DNA from: Amycolatopsis pretoriensis
Lineage (GTDB): Bacteria > Actinomycetota > Actinomycetes > Mycobacteriales > Pseudonocardiaceae
Reading direction: 5' to 3'
Length of the DNA stretch: 64,000 nucleotides
Assembly (NCBI RefSeq): GCF_900107925.1
Contig: NZ_FNUJ01000002.1
Coordinates: 1-64,000, forward strand
Shown here: piece by piece, positions 7,565 to 15,776 of the stretch
Position numbering within the stretch: position 1 is the stretch's first letter
Layout: each line of letters opens with the position of its first letter
Program-made: the position numbers and the translations under genes
Notes under the pieces: generated by a model
What the model was told of the DNA's origin: nothing
Databases searched by the model: none
The model's input: the letters and a program-made list of their open reading frames with translations, nothing else

Positions 7565-10122
7565 GGGCGGGCGAGCTTGCGGAACCGTTCGCGCCGGTCG
7601 GCGGCGGACGAGCCGTCCGCGATGTCGTCGTCGAACCACGTGCTCAGCGCCGTCCACAGGTCGGCGCACGCCGCGAAGCCGGTGACCGGGGACTGCTCGG
7701 CCAGTTCGGCGATGTCGGCGGCCAGCTGGTCGAGCCGCTGGTCGCACAGGCGGACGTACTCGCGGACGACGATGTTCGCGTCCAGCCCCGTTTTCCCGCC
7801 CCGGCCGGCCGCGCCGCGCAGCTGGGCGTGCAGCCGTTCTTCGCTGTACAGCGGGAAACCCGCGATCGATCCCGGGTAGCCCGAGTCGGCCGACCACGCG
7901 CGGAACGCGCAGATCGCCTGGTAGCGCGTGTACCAGTCCTGCTTGCCGGTGGCGAGGTCGGCCAGCTTGCGCCAGGCGTCGCGGTCGGCCGAGCGCCAGC
8001 GGTCGACCGTCCGGTCGTCCGGCCCGGGGTCGGCGGCCCGGGCGCGCCAGAAGTGCGCGCGGCAGGCGGCGATCTCGCCGACGAGCCGGCGGACGTAGCT
8101 GACCTGTTCCCAGACGTGGGCCCGCTGCGGCCGCAGCGGCGCGGCGCGGTCCGGGGAGAACGTCACCATCTCGAAGACCCGGAACAGCTCGTGCCCGCGC
8201 AGCGCGACGAGGTCGGGGTCCTCCCCCATCACCCACGACCGGCGCTCCGGCAGCCGCCCGCTGTGGCTGATCGTCGCGGCGTGGTAGAGCTCGCGGACGG
8301 CGCGGCGGGCCACTTCGTCCCGCGCTTCGCCGACCAGACGCGGGTTGCGCGCGCGGTCGCGGAGGTCGCGTTCGCCGCGCGGGCCGACTTCGAGCATCGC
8401 CACGGCGTACACGCTCGCCGCGTTGTAGCACTCCTCCCACGACTTGCGGGGACCGGCGGCTTCGACGGTGTCGTCGAGGGCCTGGGGATCCGGCGGCCAG
8501 CGCCGGTCCGGGCAGACGTCGGCCAGCCGCACCCGGCTGGCCGGGTAGGCGGGCTGGGGCACGGGGACCGCGCCGGTCACCGGCTCGACGTCGGCCATCG
8601 CGCGCCGCACCACCGACCAGACCAGGGACAGGTCGAGCGCGCGGTTGGTCAGCTGGTGCCAGCTGCTGCGCCAGCGCCGGCCGAACCGGCGGTAGTCCGC
8701 GATGAGCCGTTCGATCTCGTACTGCGACAGCGCGCCGAGGTACGACCGCATCTCGGCGGCGCGCTGGTTGTATTCGGCGAGCCGCTCCGGCGTCGCCTCG
8801 TGGACGACGATCTCCTCGACCGTCGCCTTCAGCACCCGGCGGTGCAGTTCGAGGCGTTTCTCCGGCGGGATCGCGTACGGCCGCACCCGCACGTCGAGCT
8901 CGACGTACCGGCGGAAGCGCAGCTCCAGCGCCGTCCGCAGCTCGGTCCGGCGCAGCGCCCGGGCGTCCCCCGGCGCGCCCGCCGTCGTGCGCCGCACCCA
9001 CCACGAGCCGGCCACGGAGTCGCCGTGGCCGAGGACGAGCGCGTGCCGGTAGCGGGCGATCAGCAGCGCGACGGCGCGCCCGCGGCCCGCGTGCCGCGGC
9101 TGGCGCGCGAAGTCCGGGCCGATCCACCAGCGGGCCAGCGCCGGGTGGCCCCGGCTGCACACGGTGATCACGTCGTCGTACGTCGCGAGCGCGTCGAGGT
9201 GCAGGTCGAGCTGCTCCTGCAGGGCGGCGATCTCGAGCCTGATGTAGACGTTCGACGGGTCGAGGCTGACCGCGCGGTAGTACTCGGCGAGGGCTTCGTC
9301 GTAGCGGCGGTGGGTGATGAAGTGGTTGGCGCGCTGGTAGGCGTCGAACAGCTCGTACGGGATCTTCGCGCCGCGCCAGGCCGCCCAGTGGATGTTGGTG
9401 CGGACGTACGCGCTGCGCGGGATGACGAGCGCGGCCACGGCGTTGGCCGCGCGGTGCAGCACGCGCGGCCAGTTCTCGTCCTCGATCACCAGCGGGCTCG
9501 CGGCGAACCGCGGGACGCGCACGAGTTCCAGGATGAGCTGGTAGCGGCCGGTGGTGTTGCCCGGCCGGACCGTGCCGGTCACGGTGAACGCGGCGGGCGG
9601 CTGGGCGAGGCGGACCAGCTTGGTCGCGGCCTTCCACCAGCCTTCCGCGGCGTCGCCCGCGTGCTCGACGATCTGGATGAAGTCGTAGGAGCTCCCCGCC
9701 CCCGGCACCGGGGTCGGCGTGTAGAGCCGCGAGTCGTTGAGGATCCGCTTGAACGCGGCGGTCAGCTCGACCGCGGAGTCGATCTCGCGGTCGTGGCTGC
9801 CTTCGGGGCGCTCGTCGGCGAAGAGCCGGATGTCGATCTGGTTGGCGCGGAAGGCGGCGGCTTCCAGGCGGGCCCGGCCGATGAAGTAGAGCGTCAGCAC
9901 CGCGCCGACGACCACGACGGACGTCTGCAGGACGGTCCAGGTGATGACGCTCGCGACCTTCGGGTCCCGGACGAAGGTCCAGCCCTGGAAGAACGGCAGG
10001 TAAGGCACCACGGCGAAGCCGGCCGCGACGAGTCCCGCCGTCACCGCCGCGACCCACCACCGGATCCGGTGAGCCGCCGGCAGTTCCGCCTGATCGAAGC
10101 CTCCGAGTCGTCGCGCGGACAC
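7561..10122 (-). CDS. Large two-TM protein with TPR-like region
   Basis: 853 residues from a GTG at 10122 with GAGGGGG about 10 nt upstream. Two membrane helices near the N-terminus (about 22-40 and 60-81) put the long C-terminal part on one side of the membrane, probably the cytosol. A helical segment around residues 270-330, with AYQRANHFITHRRYDEALAE then DPSNVYIRLEIAALQEQLD, has the look of tetratricopeptide repeats. The remainder is helical, Arg-rich and unlike any enzyme I recognise; no Walker or catalytic motifs are visible. It may be a membrane scaffold. The convergent HExxH gene overlaps its stop codon by 4 nt. Hypothetical. Confidence 0.8.
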   Translation of the reverse strand: MSARRLGGFDQAELPAAHRIRWWVAAVTAGLVAAGFAVVPYLPFFQGWTFVRDPKVASVITWTVLQTSVVVVGAVLTLYFIGRARLEAAAFRANQIDIRLFADERPEGSHDREIDSAVELTAAFKRILNDSRLYTPTPVPGAGSSYDFIQIVEHAGDAAEGWWKAATKLVRLAQPPAAFTVTGTVRPGNTTGRYQLILELVRVPRFAASPLVIEDENWPRVLHRAANAVAALVIPRSAYVRTNIHWAAWRGAKIPYELFDAYQRANHFITHRRYDEALAEYYRAVSLDPSNVYIRLEIAALQEQLDLHLDALATYDDVITVCSRGHPALARWWIGPDFARQPRHAGRGRAVALLIARYRHALVLGHGDSVAGSWWVRRTTAGAPGDARALRRTELRTALELRFRRYVELDVRVRPYAIPPEKRLELHRRVLKATVEEIVVHEATPERLAEYNQRAAEMRSYLGALSQYEIERLIADYRRFGRRWRSSWHQLTNRALDLSLVWSVVRRAMADVEPVTGAVPVPQPAYPASRVRLADVCPDRRWPPDPQALDDTVEAAGPRKSWEECYNAASVYAVAMLEVGPRGERDLRDRARNPRLVGEARDEVARRAVRELYHAATISHSGRLPERRSWVMGEDPDLVALRGHELFRVFEMVTFSPDRAAPLRPQRAHVWEQVSYVRRLVGEIAACRAHFWRARAADPGPDDRTVDRWRSADRDAWRKLADLATGKQDWYTRYQAICAFRAWSADSGYPGSIAGFPLYSEERLHAQLRGAAGRGGKTGLDANIVVREYVRLCDQRLDQLAADIAELAEQSPVTGFAACADLWTALSTWFDDDIADGSSAADRRERFRKLARP

Positions 10123-10174
10123 CGTCGATCACCCCCTCGTGTCGCCAGGTTACTCGCGGAGGGGGTGTGGTTCG

Positions 10175-10483
10175 TTACGGCCCGTGATCCGCGATCTCGG
10201 CGATCACCTGGGCGTGGCACAGTTCGGGGACGCACCAGCAGCCGAGCCGCTTCCCGCGCAGGTCCGGCAGGAGGGCGAGCAGGTCCGGCCGGGACAGCAG
10301 GTGCTCGCGGTACCGGGCCAGGACCTCCTCGCGGGAACCGTCCGGGCCCGGCCGGAACGGGCTGGCGAGCTCGGAGCCCGCGAGGTGCCAGCCGCCCCGG
10401 TGCATCGGCCGCCCGACGTAGACGACGTCGGCGTACCCGGGGTCGTCGCGGTGGCCTTTGAGGTTGACGACGGTGGTGGGCAT
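10175..10483 (-). CDS. DUF4326-type protein
   Basis: 102 residues, starting MPTTVVNLKGHRDDPGY. The start at 10483 has GGAAGGAG 7-8 nt upstream. The motif pattern (VVNLKG near the N-terminus, VYVGRP, then GSELASPF and the C-terminal GKRLGCWCVPELCHAQVI) matches the DUF4326 family found in phages and bacteria. The closely spaced cysteines and histidine (CWC, LCH) suggest a metal or nucleotide-base binding site. Function unknown. The gene stands alone between the membrane protein gene (same strand, 52 nt downstream) and the divergent STAS gene. Confidence 0.78.
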   Translation of the reverse strand: MPTTVVNLKGHRDDPGYADVVYVGRPMHRGGWHLAGSELASPFRPGPDGSREEVLARYREHLLSRPDLLALLPDLRGKRLGCWCVPELCHAQVIAEIADHGP

Positions 10484-10618
10484 GCGTGCTCCTTCCGCAC
10501 CGGCCAGCCTGGCGGTTGCGGCTCGGGGCCGCCAGCCTGCAGGCCGGTCCGCACGGGCGCCGTGAGCCGCCGCCTGTCCCCCATTGCGGTCGGCAAGGTG
10601 CACCCCCGTGGTCCACCT

Positions 10619-10632
10619 AGTGCATCTGCACT
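10619..10632. promoter_or_regulatory. Inverted repeat AGTGCA-tc-TGCACT
   Basis: A perfect 6+6 inverted repeat with a 2-nt centre, about 130 nt before the STAS gene start, in the 282-nt space between the DUF4326 gene and the STAS gene. The size suits a dimeric regulator. The rest of that space (10484-10765) shows only an AAAGGG ribosome-binding site before 10766 and no gene I can support. Confidence 0.3.
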
Positions 10633-10765
10633 ATGCTGAGGGCTCACGGTTGAGCCGTCAGCCGCTGCCGGACGTTCCGCGCCCGGGCCGGCAGGCTGCC
10701 TTGACCGGCACCCTCTCGCCCTACGTCCGGCTCGCCCCCGCTGCCCGATGAAAGGGTGTGCCGCG

Positions 10766-11158
10766 ATGGTTCCTGAACCTCGCTCGGCCGACCACGAGCT
10801 CATCTCCCCCCGCGGCCGGATCGACGCCGGCCGCATGACCCTGCACGTTTCGCACCCCGCCCCGCGCGCCGTCTCCGTCCGGGTGGGCGGCGAGGTCGAC
10901 CTGAGCACCGCGCGCCTGCTCGACGAGCTCCTGCGGACGCGCATCCGCGGCGACGTCACCGAGGTGGTCGTCGACCTGTCCGGCGTCACGTTCATCTCGG
11001 TCGCCGGGCTGAACTCGCTGCTGCGTGCCCAGCTCCTCGCCGACGCCGCCGGCGCGCACCTCACGGTCGACCCCGGCCGGTCGCGGGCCGTGCGGCGGCT
11101 GTTCACCGTGCTGCCGATGGACTTCTACGGCGTGATGAGCCCCCGGCCGGTCGGCTGA
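10766..11158 (+). CDS. STAS-domain anti-sigma factor antagonist
   Basis: 130 residues, a single STAS domain: VSVRVGGEVDLSTARLLDEL, then VTEVVVDLSGVTFISVAGLNSLL, where the serine of FISVAG sits where RsbV/SpoIIAA-type proteins are phosphorylated by their kinase. In that family the unphosphorylated antagonist binds the anti-sigma ATPase and frees a sigma factor. A matching RsbW-like ATPase lies 2 kb away at 13013-13432, so a partner-switching pair is plausible; no sigma gene is in the window. Start 10766 is preferred over an in-frame ATG at 10748 because AAAGGG lies about 9 nt before it. Confidence 0.85.
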   Translation: MVPEPRSADHELISPRGRIDAGRMTLHVSHPAPRAVSVRVGGEVDLSTARLLDELLRTRIRGDVTEVVVDLSGVTFISVAGLNSLLRAQLLADAAGAHLTVDPGRSRAVRRLFTVLPMDFYGVMSPRPVG

Positions 11159-11163
11159 GGCGT

Positions 11164-11538
11164 TCAGGACGCCCGGCCGAGCCGCCGGACGGCCTCGACG
11201 ATCTTCGCGTTCGGCACGCCCTTGACCAGGTACTCGGTCACGCCGGCCGCGGCCAGTCCCGCCATCGACGCCCGGTCGGCGTAGGCCGAGAAGGCGAGGA
11301 TGGCGGTGTCCGGGCTGCACCGGGCGATCTCGCGCGCCGCCCGGGCCCCGCCGCCGCCCGGCATCCGGACGTCGAGGACCGCGACCGCGGGCCGGTGGTG
11401 CTCGGCGAGCCGGATCGCCTCGTCGGCGTCCCCGGCGACCGCGACCACGGCGATGTCGGACTCGGAGTCCAGGACCTCCTTGAGGACGTCCCGGATCATC
11501 TCGTCGTCGTCGGAGATCAGCACCCGCACCTCGGTCAT
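11164..11538 (-). CDS. Single-domain response regulator receiver
   Basis: 124 residues with only a CheY-like receiver domain: acidic pocket ISDDDEMIRD near the N-terminus, phospho-acceptor Asp in VAVLDVRMPG (about residue 55), Thr/Ser switch in ILAFSAY, and the conserved Lys of YLVKG. There is no output domain, so it must act by protein contact or as a phosphate sink. Its ATG overlaps the stop of the upstream histidine-kinase gene (ATGA), so the two are translationally coupled and this is probably the direct partner of that kinase. Confidence 0.92.
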   Translation of the reverse strand: MTEVRVLISDDDEMIRDVLKEVLDSESDIAVVAVAGDADEAIRLAEHHRPAVAVLDVRMPGGGGARAAREIARCSPDTAILAFSAYADRASMAGLAAAGVTEYLVKGVPNAKIVEAVRRLGRAS

Positions 11539-12971
11539 GGCTCCAGTCCTGGGACGTCGGGCAGGATCGGCAGCCAGAACTCCACGGTCGTGCCGCGGCC
11601 GGGGGTGCTCTTCACCGACAGCCAGCCGTGGGCCGCTTCGGCCCGTTCGTACATCTCGACCATCCCGAAGTGGCCCGCGGCGGCGTCGCCGGCGGCCATG
11701 CCGACGCCGTCGTCGGTGATCCGCACGAGCGTCCCGTTGTCCACTGTGGACAGGTGGAGGTCGACGCGGGTGGCCCGGGCGTGCTTGTGGACGTTGCTGA
11801 GCGCTTCCTGGCAGATCCGGTACAGGGTGATCGCGGCAGCCGGCGACGGCTCGGCGGTGAGCTCGTCCCGCACCGAGTGCGCCAGTCCCCAGCGACCCGC
11901 GACGTCGTCGACGTAGCCGGACACCGCCTCGACCAGGCCGTGGCGGTCGAGCTCCGGCGGGCGCAGCCGGGACACCAGGCCCCGCAGCCGGCCGATGGCG
12001 GCCTGCACGGACTCGTCCAGCCCCGCCACGGCGCTCGCGTGCGGCTCCGGCAGCCGCGAGGCGAGCAGCTGCAGGCGCATGGCGACGGCGACCATGGACT
12101 GGATCGACTCGTCGTGGACGTCCCAGGCGATCCGGCGCCGTTCGACCTCCTGGGCGTCGACGAGGTGGCCGACGAGCCGGCGGCGTTCGCGCAGGGCCTG
12201 TTCGGCGTTGCGGCGTTCGGTCATGTCACGCGTGACTTTCCCGAAGCCCTGCAACCTGTGCCGCTCGTCGAACAACGCCGTGATCACGACGTTCGCCCAG
12301 AAGCGGGTGCCGTCCTGGCGGACGCGCCACCCCTCGTCCTCCAGCCGCCCCTCCCGGGTGGCGACCTCCAGCTCCCACGCCGGTTTCCCGGCCGCGACGT
12401 CCTCCGGCGGGTAGAACACCGAAAAGTGCTGCCCGATGATCTCCTCGGCGGTCCACCCCTTGATCCGCTCGGCACCCGCGTTCCAGCTCGAGATGTGCCC
12501 GCCCGGGTCGAGCATGAAGATCCCGTAGTCCTGCACGCTCTGCACCAGGAGCCGGAACCGCTCCTCGCTCTCGCGCAAGGCCTCCTCGGCGGCGCGGCGT
12601 TCGGTCATGTCGCGGGCGACCTTCCCGAACCCCTCGAGCCGGTGCCGCTCGTCGAACAACGCCGTGATCACCACGTTCGCCCAGAACCGGGTGCCGTCCT
12701 GGCGGACCCGCCACCCCTCGTCCTCCAGCCGCCCCTCCCGGGCCGCGACCTCCAGCTCCCACGCCGGCTTGCCCGCCGCCACGTCCTCCGGCGGGTAGAA
12801 CACCGAAAAGTGCTGCCCGATGATCTGCTCGGCCGTCCAGCCCTTGATCCGTTCCGCGCCCGCGTTCCAGCTCGTGATCCGGCCCCCGGTGTCGAGCAAG
12901 AAGATCGCGTAGTCCTGGACGCTGCGCACCAGCAACCGCAACCGGTCCTCGCCGCGCCCGTCGTCGTCCAT
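11535..12971 (-). CDS. Twin-PAS sensor histidine kinase (NarX/DegS type)
   Basis: 478 residues, soluble (no membrane helix), starting MDDDGRGEDRLRLLVRSVQD. PAS 1 (about 8-125) and PAS 2 (about 136-253) are nearly identical copies, each containing SWNAGAERIKGWTAE, GQHFSVFYPPEDVAAGKP and DGTRFWANVVITALFDERH and ending RDMTERR. Then a HisKA_3 dimerisation domain with the phospho-acceptor His in IAWDVHDESIQSMVAV, and an HATPase_c domain with DDGVGMAAGD and GHFGMVEMYERAE. The aromatic-rich PAS pockets suggest a cofactor or redox/light input, but I cannot name it. It is coupled (ATGA) to the downstream receiver gene. The frame is open well upstream of 12971, but that part overlaps the RsbW-like gene and is not conserved. 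Confidence 0.92.
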   Translation of the reverse strand: MDDDGRGEDRLRLLVRSVQDYAIFLLDTGGRITSWNAGAERIKGWTAEQIIGQHFSVFYPPEDVAAGKPAWELEVAAREGRLEDEGWRVRQDGTRFWANVVITALFDERHRLEGFGKVARDMTERRAAEEALRESEERFRLLVQSVQDYGIFMLDPGGHISSWNAGAERIKGWTAEEIIGQHFSVFYPPEDVAAGKPAWELEVATREGRLEDEGWRVRQDGTRFWANVVITALFDERHRLQGFGKVTRDMTERRNAEQALRERRRLVGHLVDAQEVERRRIAWDVHDESIQSMVAVAMRLQLLASRLPEPHASAVAGLDESVQAAIGRLRGLVSRLRPPELDRHGLVEAVSGYVDDVAGRWGLAHSVRDELTAEPSPAAAITLYRICQEALSNVHKHARATRVDLHLSTVDNGTLVRITDDGVGMAAGDAAAGHFGMVEMYERAEAAHGWLSVKSTPGRGTTVEFWLPILPDVPGLEP

Positions 12972-12983
12972 GGGGCAACTCTG
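12216..12983 (-). repeat. 384-bp tandem duplication encoding the two PAS domains
   Basis: The segment starting at 12216 recurs with an offset of exactly 384 nt (128 codons) starting at 12600, with long identical runs such as those over GEGRLEDEGWRV-like and QHFSVFYPPEDV-like codons. Differences are mostly third-position changes plus a few substitutions around the ligand pocket. A recent in-frame internal duplication. Confidence 0.85.
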
Positions 12984-13012
12984 CCGGATGGGAGCCCGGC
13001 CGGCACGGCGCG

Positions 13013-13432
13013 TCAGCCGGCGAGTTCGGCCGACGGCGCGGACAGCGCACACCAGACCACCTTTCCCAGTCCGTGGCGCGCGGTTCCCCAAGCCAGCGAC
13101 AGCCGCTCGACCAGGGCGAGGCCCCAGCCCCCGTCGGCACCGGGCGAGCGGCGCACGGGCGGCGCCGGGTCGTCGTCGAACACCTCGATGCGCACGTGCC
13201 CGGCCCCGACGCTGAGCCGCAGGACCGGGCGGCCGGCACCGTGCTGCAGGGCGTTGGTCGCGAGCTCGGTGAGCAGCAGCAGGGCGTCGTCGACGACGGA
13301 GTCGCAGGCCCAGGCCGTCAGCGTGAGCCGCGCGAACCGGCGCACGACGGCCAGCCCGCCCGCCGGATCGGTCAGGGCGCACTCCGCGGTGAGCGGCGCC
13401 GGGGTGTCCACGGCGTCCAGCGTGGCGGGCAC
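13013..13432 (-). CDS. RsbW-like ATP-binding anti-sigma kinase
   Basis: 139 residues of the GHKL ATPase fold in its short, stand-alone form: N box LLLLTELATNALQHGAG, then VRIEVFDDDPAPP (the G1-type Asp) and GGWGLALVERLSLAWG (G2-type glycines). There is no dimerisation/phospho-acceptor domain, so it resembles RsbW/SpoIIAB-like regulators of actinobacteria, which phosphorylate STAS antagonists and bind sigma factors. The partner may be the STAS protein at 10766-11158. The annotated start is a GTG with no clear ribosome-binding site; another GTG lies 7 codons inside, so the exact N-terminus is uncertain. Confidence 0.82.
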   Translation of the reverse strand: MPATLDAVDTPAPLTAECALTDPAGGLAVVRRFARLTLTAWACDSVVDDALLLLTELATNALQHGAGRPVLRLSVGAGHVRIEVFDDDPAPPVRRSPGADGGWGLALVERLSLAWGTARHGLGKVVWCALSAPSAELAG

Positions 13433-13483
13433 CGCGCGGGCGCACGAGATGCAAACCCCGGCCCGGTCACTGGTGCAGGTGCA

Positions 13484-14128
13484 TCAGCCGATCAGGCCCT
13501 CGCGCCGCGCCACGGCGACCGCTTCGAGCTTCGAGCGCGCGCCGAGCTTCTCGAGCACGCGCTGGACGTGGTTGCGCGTGGTGTTGCGGGAGACGCCCAG
13601 CCGCTCGCCGATCTCCTCGGTCGTGGCGCCCTCCGCGAGCAGGTCGAGGGTCTCGCGCTCCCGCGCGGTCAGCTCCGCGCCGCGGGCGGGCGCCCGGCCG
13701 GTGAGCCGGTCGAAGATCTCGGGCAGCAGCTCGGGGTCGAAGACCACGCCGCCGGCGGCCACGTCGCGCACCGCGGACTCCAGCACGCCCAGCTGCGACG
13801 ACTTCAGCAGGAGCCCGGCGCCGCCCGCCTTCGCCACCTGCACGGCGACCGACGGCGTCGCGTCGCCGGTCAGCACCAGCACCCGCGCGCCGGTTTCGCC
13901 GAGCTCCGCGAGGATGCCGAGCGCGTCCCCGTCGGCGAGGCGCCGGTCGAGCAGGACGACGTCCGGCTCGTGCTCACCCGCGTCGGCGACGGCTTCGGCC
14001 CGGGAGCGGGCGCGGCCGACCACGGTGATCCCGTCGGCGCGGTCGAGGGCCAGCTGCAGTGCCTCGGCCACCATGTCGTGGTCCTCCACCAGGAGGACGC
14101 GAATGGGGTTCGGTTCGGCGCTGGTCAC
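13484..14128 (-). CDS. NarL/FixJ-type response regulator
   Basis: 214 residues. Receiver domain (VLLVEDHDMVAEAL with the acidic pair, phospho-acceptor Asp in DVVLLDRRLADGD, Lys in LLLKSSQ) followed by a LuxR-type helix-turn-helix (ELTARERETLDLLAEGATTE and SRNTTRNHVQRVLEKLGA). The GTG at 14128 has GAGGGAAC just upstream. One protein of this type is the usual partner for a NarX/DegS-class kinase, so the kinase at 11535-12971 could signal to it as well as to the stand-alone receiver. Genes of the signalling block on the minus strand run 14128 to 11164 with short gaps. Confidence 0.92.
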   Translation of the reverse strand: MTSAEPNPIRVLLVEDHDMVAEALQLALDRADGITVVGRARSRAEAVADAGEHEPDVVLLDRRLADGDALGILAELGETGARVLVLTGDATPSVAVQVAKAGGAGLLLKSSQLGVLESAVRDVAAGGVVFDPELLPEIFDRLTGRAPARGAELTARERETLDLLAEGATTEEIGERLGVSRNTTRNHVQRVLEKLGARSKLEAVAVARREGLIG

Positions 14129-14174
14129 GGGGTTCCCTCGGTGGACGGGTCGCTGCCGGGCCCCATCCTAGGCG

Positions 14175-14639
14175 TCACCAGGCCGGTGAGCTCGGGCGCA
14201 GCAATCCCTCGGGGCCGGTGACCGGCAGCCAGTCGACGAGATCCTCGTGGCGTCCGGCCGTGCGGAACACCGGCGGCCGGAAGGAGCCCGCGGGCGGGCC
14301 GGCGAGCCGCAGCACCTCGAGGAACCGCGCGACCGCGCGCGGCGGTGGCAGGACCTCGGCCCCGCCGAGGTAGGCGAGGACCTTCGGCGCGCCACCGCCC
14401 GCGGGCTCGACGACCGCCGACCAGCCGTGCACCTCGTCCCAGATCAGCGCCAGGTCCTGCCCCGGCAGGTCCGGGAGCGCACGGTCGAGCGCCACGTAAC
14501 CGGAGGTGGGCACGTCGAGGTCGAGCGAACACGACTCGAACCCGACGCCGGCCGCGCGGGCGACCCGGGCGAGGTAGGCCCGCAAGCCGCGGGCGAAGTG
14601 GTACTCGATGTCCTTACCGAAGTCGATGAGGGTGTTCAT
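14175..14639 (-). CDS. DUF6292-like protein
   Basis: 154 residues, starting MNTLIDFGKDIEYHFARGLRA, with GGGAGG upstream of the ATG at 14639. The N-terminal helix ARGLRAYLARVARAAGV followed by a beta-rich part (SCSLDLDVPTSGYVALD, ALIWDEVHGWSAVVEP) is what I know as DUF6292, a small family common in Pseudonocardiaceae and of unknown role. The central WDEVHGW segment could be a sugar or nucleotide contact, but this is guesswork. It is the last gene on this strand behind the RraA-like gene (65-nt gap). Confidence 0.7.
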   Translation of the reverse strand: MNTLIDFGKDIEYHFARGLRAYLARVARAAGVGFESCSLDLDVPTSGYVALDRALPDLPGQDLALIWDEVHGWSAVVEPAGGGAPKVLAYLGGAEVLPPPRAVARFLEVLRLAGPPAGSFRPPVFRTAGRHEDLVDWLPVTGPEGLLRPSSPAW

Positions 14640-14704
14640 GATCTCGCCTCCCACGCCGCCGCTGCGCCGGGATACCCCCTTCGGGCGAAGATCACACTTC
14701 CGGG

Positions 14705-15406
14705 TTACTCCTCGATCGCGCCGCCGACGGCCCGCAGGTGCGCGCGGAACGTCAGCGCCGGATCCGCTTCGCGCGCGGCGAGGAAGTCGGCGAAGCGGAC
14801 CTGCTGCCGCAACGGCTCGCCGGCCCGGATCCGGTCGGCCTGCTGGCGTTCGGTGTCGCGGATGCCCTCGGCGAGGGTGAAGAGCTCGCTCGCGCGGTCC
14901 AGCGGGAGGAAGACGACGCCGTCGTCGTCGCCAGCCACCAGGTCCCGCGGCCCGATGCGCCAGGTCCCGACGATCGCCTCGTCGAGGCCGCCGTCGACGC
15001 GCGGCCCGAGGCTGAGCGGACCGGTGGGGATGGACCCGAGGCTGAACACGGGCAACCCGATCGCGCGGACGTCGGCGGTGTCGCGGTGCAGTCCCCAGAT
15101 CACGACCCCGGCCAGCCCGGCCGCGCGCGCTTCGAGGACGACGAGGTCGCCGACGCAGCTTTCGTCGAGGCGGCCGCCGTTGTCGACCACCAGGACGCCA
15201 CCGGGGGTGGCCTGCTCGAAGGCCTCCAGGAACACGTCGACGCTGCCGACGTGCCGGGCCGGGATCGCGGGCCCGAGCAGGCGGGTACCGGGCACGACGG
15301 CGTGCGTCGGCGCCGGGGCGCACCGCACCGGGAGGCCGGCACGGATGCAGGCGTCGGCGAGGTGGGCGGTGGTGAGGGTCTCGAAGCGCTGGCGAAGGTC
15401 TTCCAT
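14705..15406 (-). CDS. RraA-like / HMG-aldolase-family protein
   Basis: 233 residues. Contains the RraA-fold core: TTAHLADACIRAG, DNGGRLDESCVGDLVVLEA (phosphate-binding-like loop) and GVVIWGLHRDTAD, whose Arg108-Asp109 matches the catalytic Arg-Asp of 4-hydroxy-4-methyl-2-oxoglutarate/oxaloacetate-type aldolases in the family. The C-terminus is helical. Many such proteins are misnamed as ribonuclease-inhibitor RraA or as menaquinone methyltransferase; a metal-dependent aldolase or decarboxylase activity is more likely. Ten nt after cutA on the same strand. Confidence 0.82.
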   Translation of the reverse strand: MEDLRQRFETLTTAHLADACIRAGLPVRCAPAPTHAVVPGTRLLGPAIPARHVGSVDVFLEAFEQATPGGVLVVDNGGRLDESCVGDLVVLEARAAGLAGVVIWGLHRDTADVRAIGLPVFSLGSIPTGPLSLGPRVDGGLDEAIVGTWRIGPRDLVAGDDDGVVFLPLDRASELFTLAEGIRDTERQQADRIRAGEPLRQQVRFADFLAAREADPALTFRAHLRAVGGAIEE

Positions 15407-15416
15407 GCTCTCGAAT

Positions 15417-15740
15417 CTAGCCAGCGGTTTCGGTGGCGAGCCAGGAGAGATAGGCCGCGCTGCCGCCGACGATCGGCGTGGCGACGATCTCGGGCAGGTC
15501 GTAGCCGTGCAGCTGCCCGATGCGCTCGGTCAGCGCGGGGACGCGGGCGGTCGTCGTCTTGATCTCGACGCGCCATTCGTGGTCGGTGCGGACTTCGCCT
15601 TCCCAGCGGTAGACGCTGGTCACCGGGCCGACGATCTGGGCGCAGGCGCCGAGGCGTTCTTCGATCACCTTCGCGGCCAGCTCGCAGGCCGCGGTCTCGG
15701 AGTCGGTCGTGGACGTCACGATCACGTGCTCTGCCGCCAT
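15417..15740 (-). CDS. cutA: CutA1 divalent-cation tolerance protein
   Basis: 107 residues with the CutA pattern: HVIVTSTTDS at the N-terminus, ERLGACAQIVGPVTSVYRWEGEV (split over two strands), EWRVEIKTTTARVPAL and HGYDLPEIVATPIVGGSAAYLSWL. CutA1 proteins form stable trimers with a PII-like fold and are linked to copper/divalent metal tolerance in bacteria, with no known enzymatic activity. It lies 36 nt downstream of the Hsp70 gene and 10 nt upstream of the RraA-like gene; the position next to a locus with a His-rich, possibly metal-binding protein is worth noting but may be chance. Confidence 0.93.
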   Translation of the reverse strand: MAAEHVIVTSTTDSETAACELAAKVIEERLGACAQIVGPVTSVYRWEGEVRTDHEWRVEIKTTTARVPALTERIGQLHGYDLPEIVATPIVGGSAAYLSWLATETAG

Positions 15741-15776
15741 GTCCGCGAGGCTACCGGCGACCCGGTCCCTTCCGGC

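Noticed and set aside
12972..13454. N-terminal extension of the histidine kinase
   Set aside because: Arg/Ala-only composition, overlap with the conserved RsbW-like gene in another frame, and a normal ATG at 12971.
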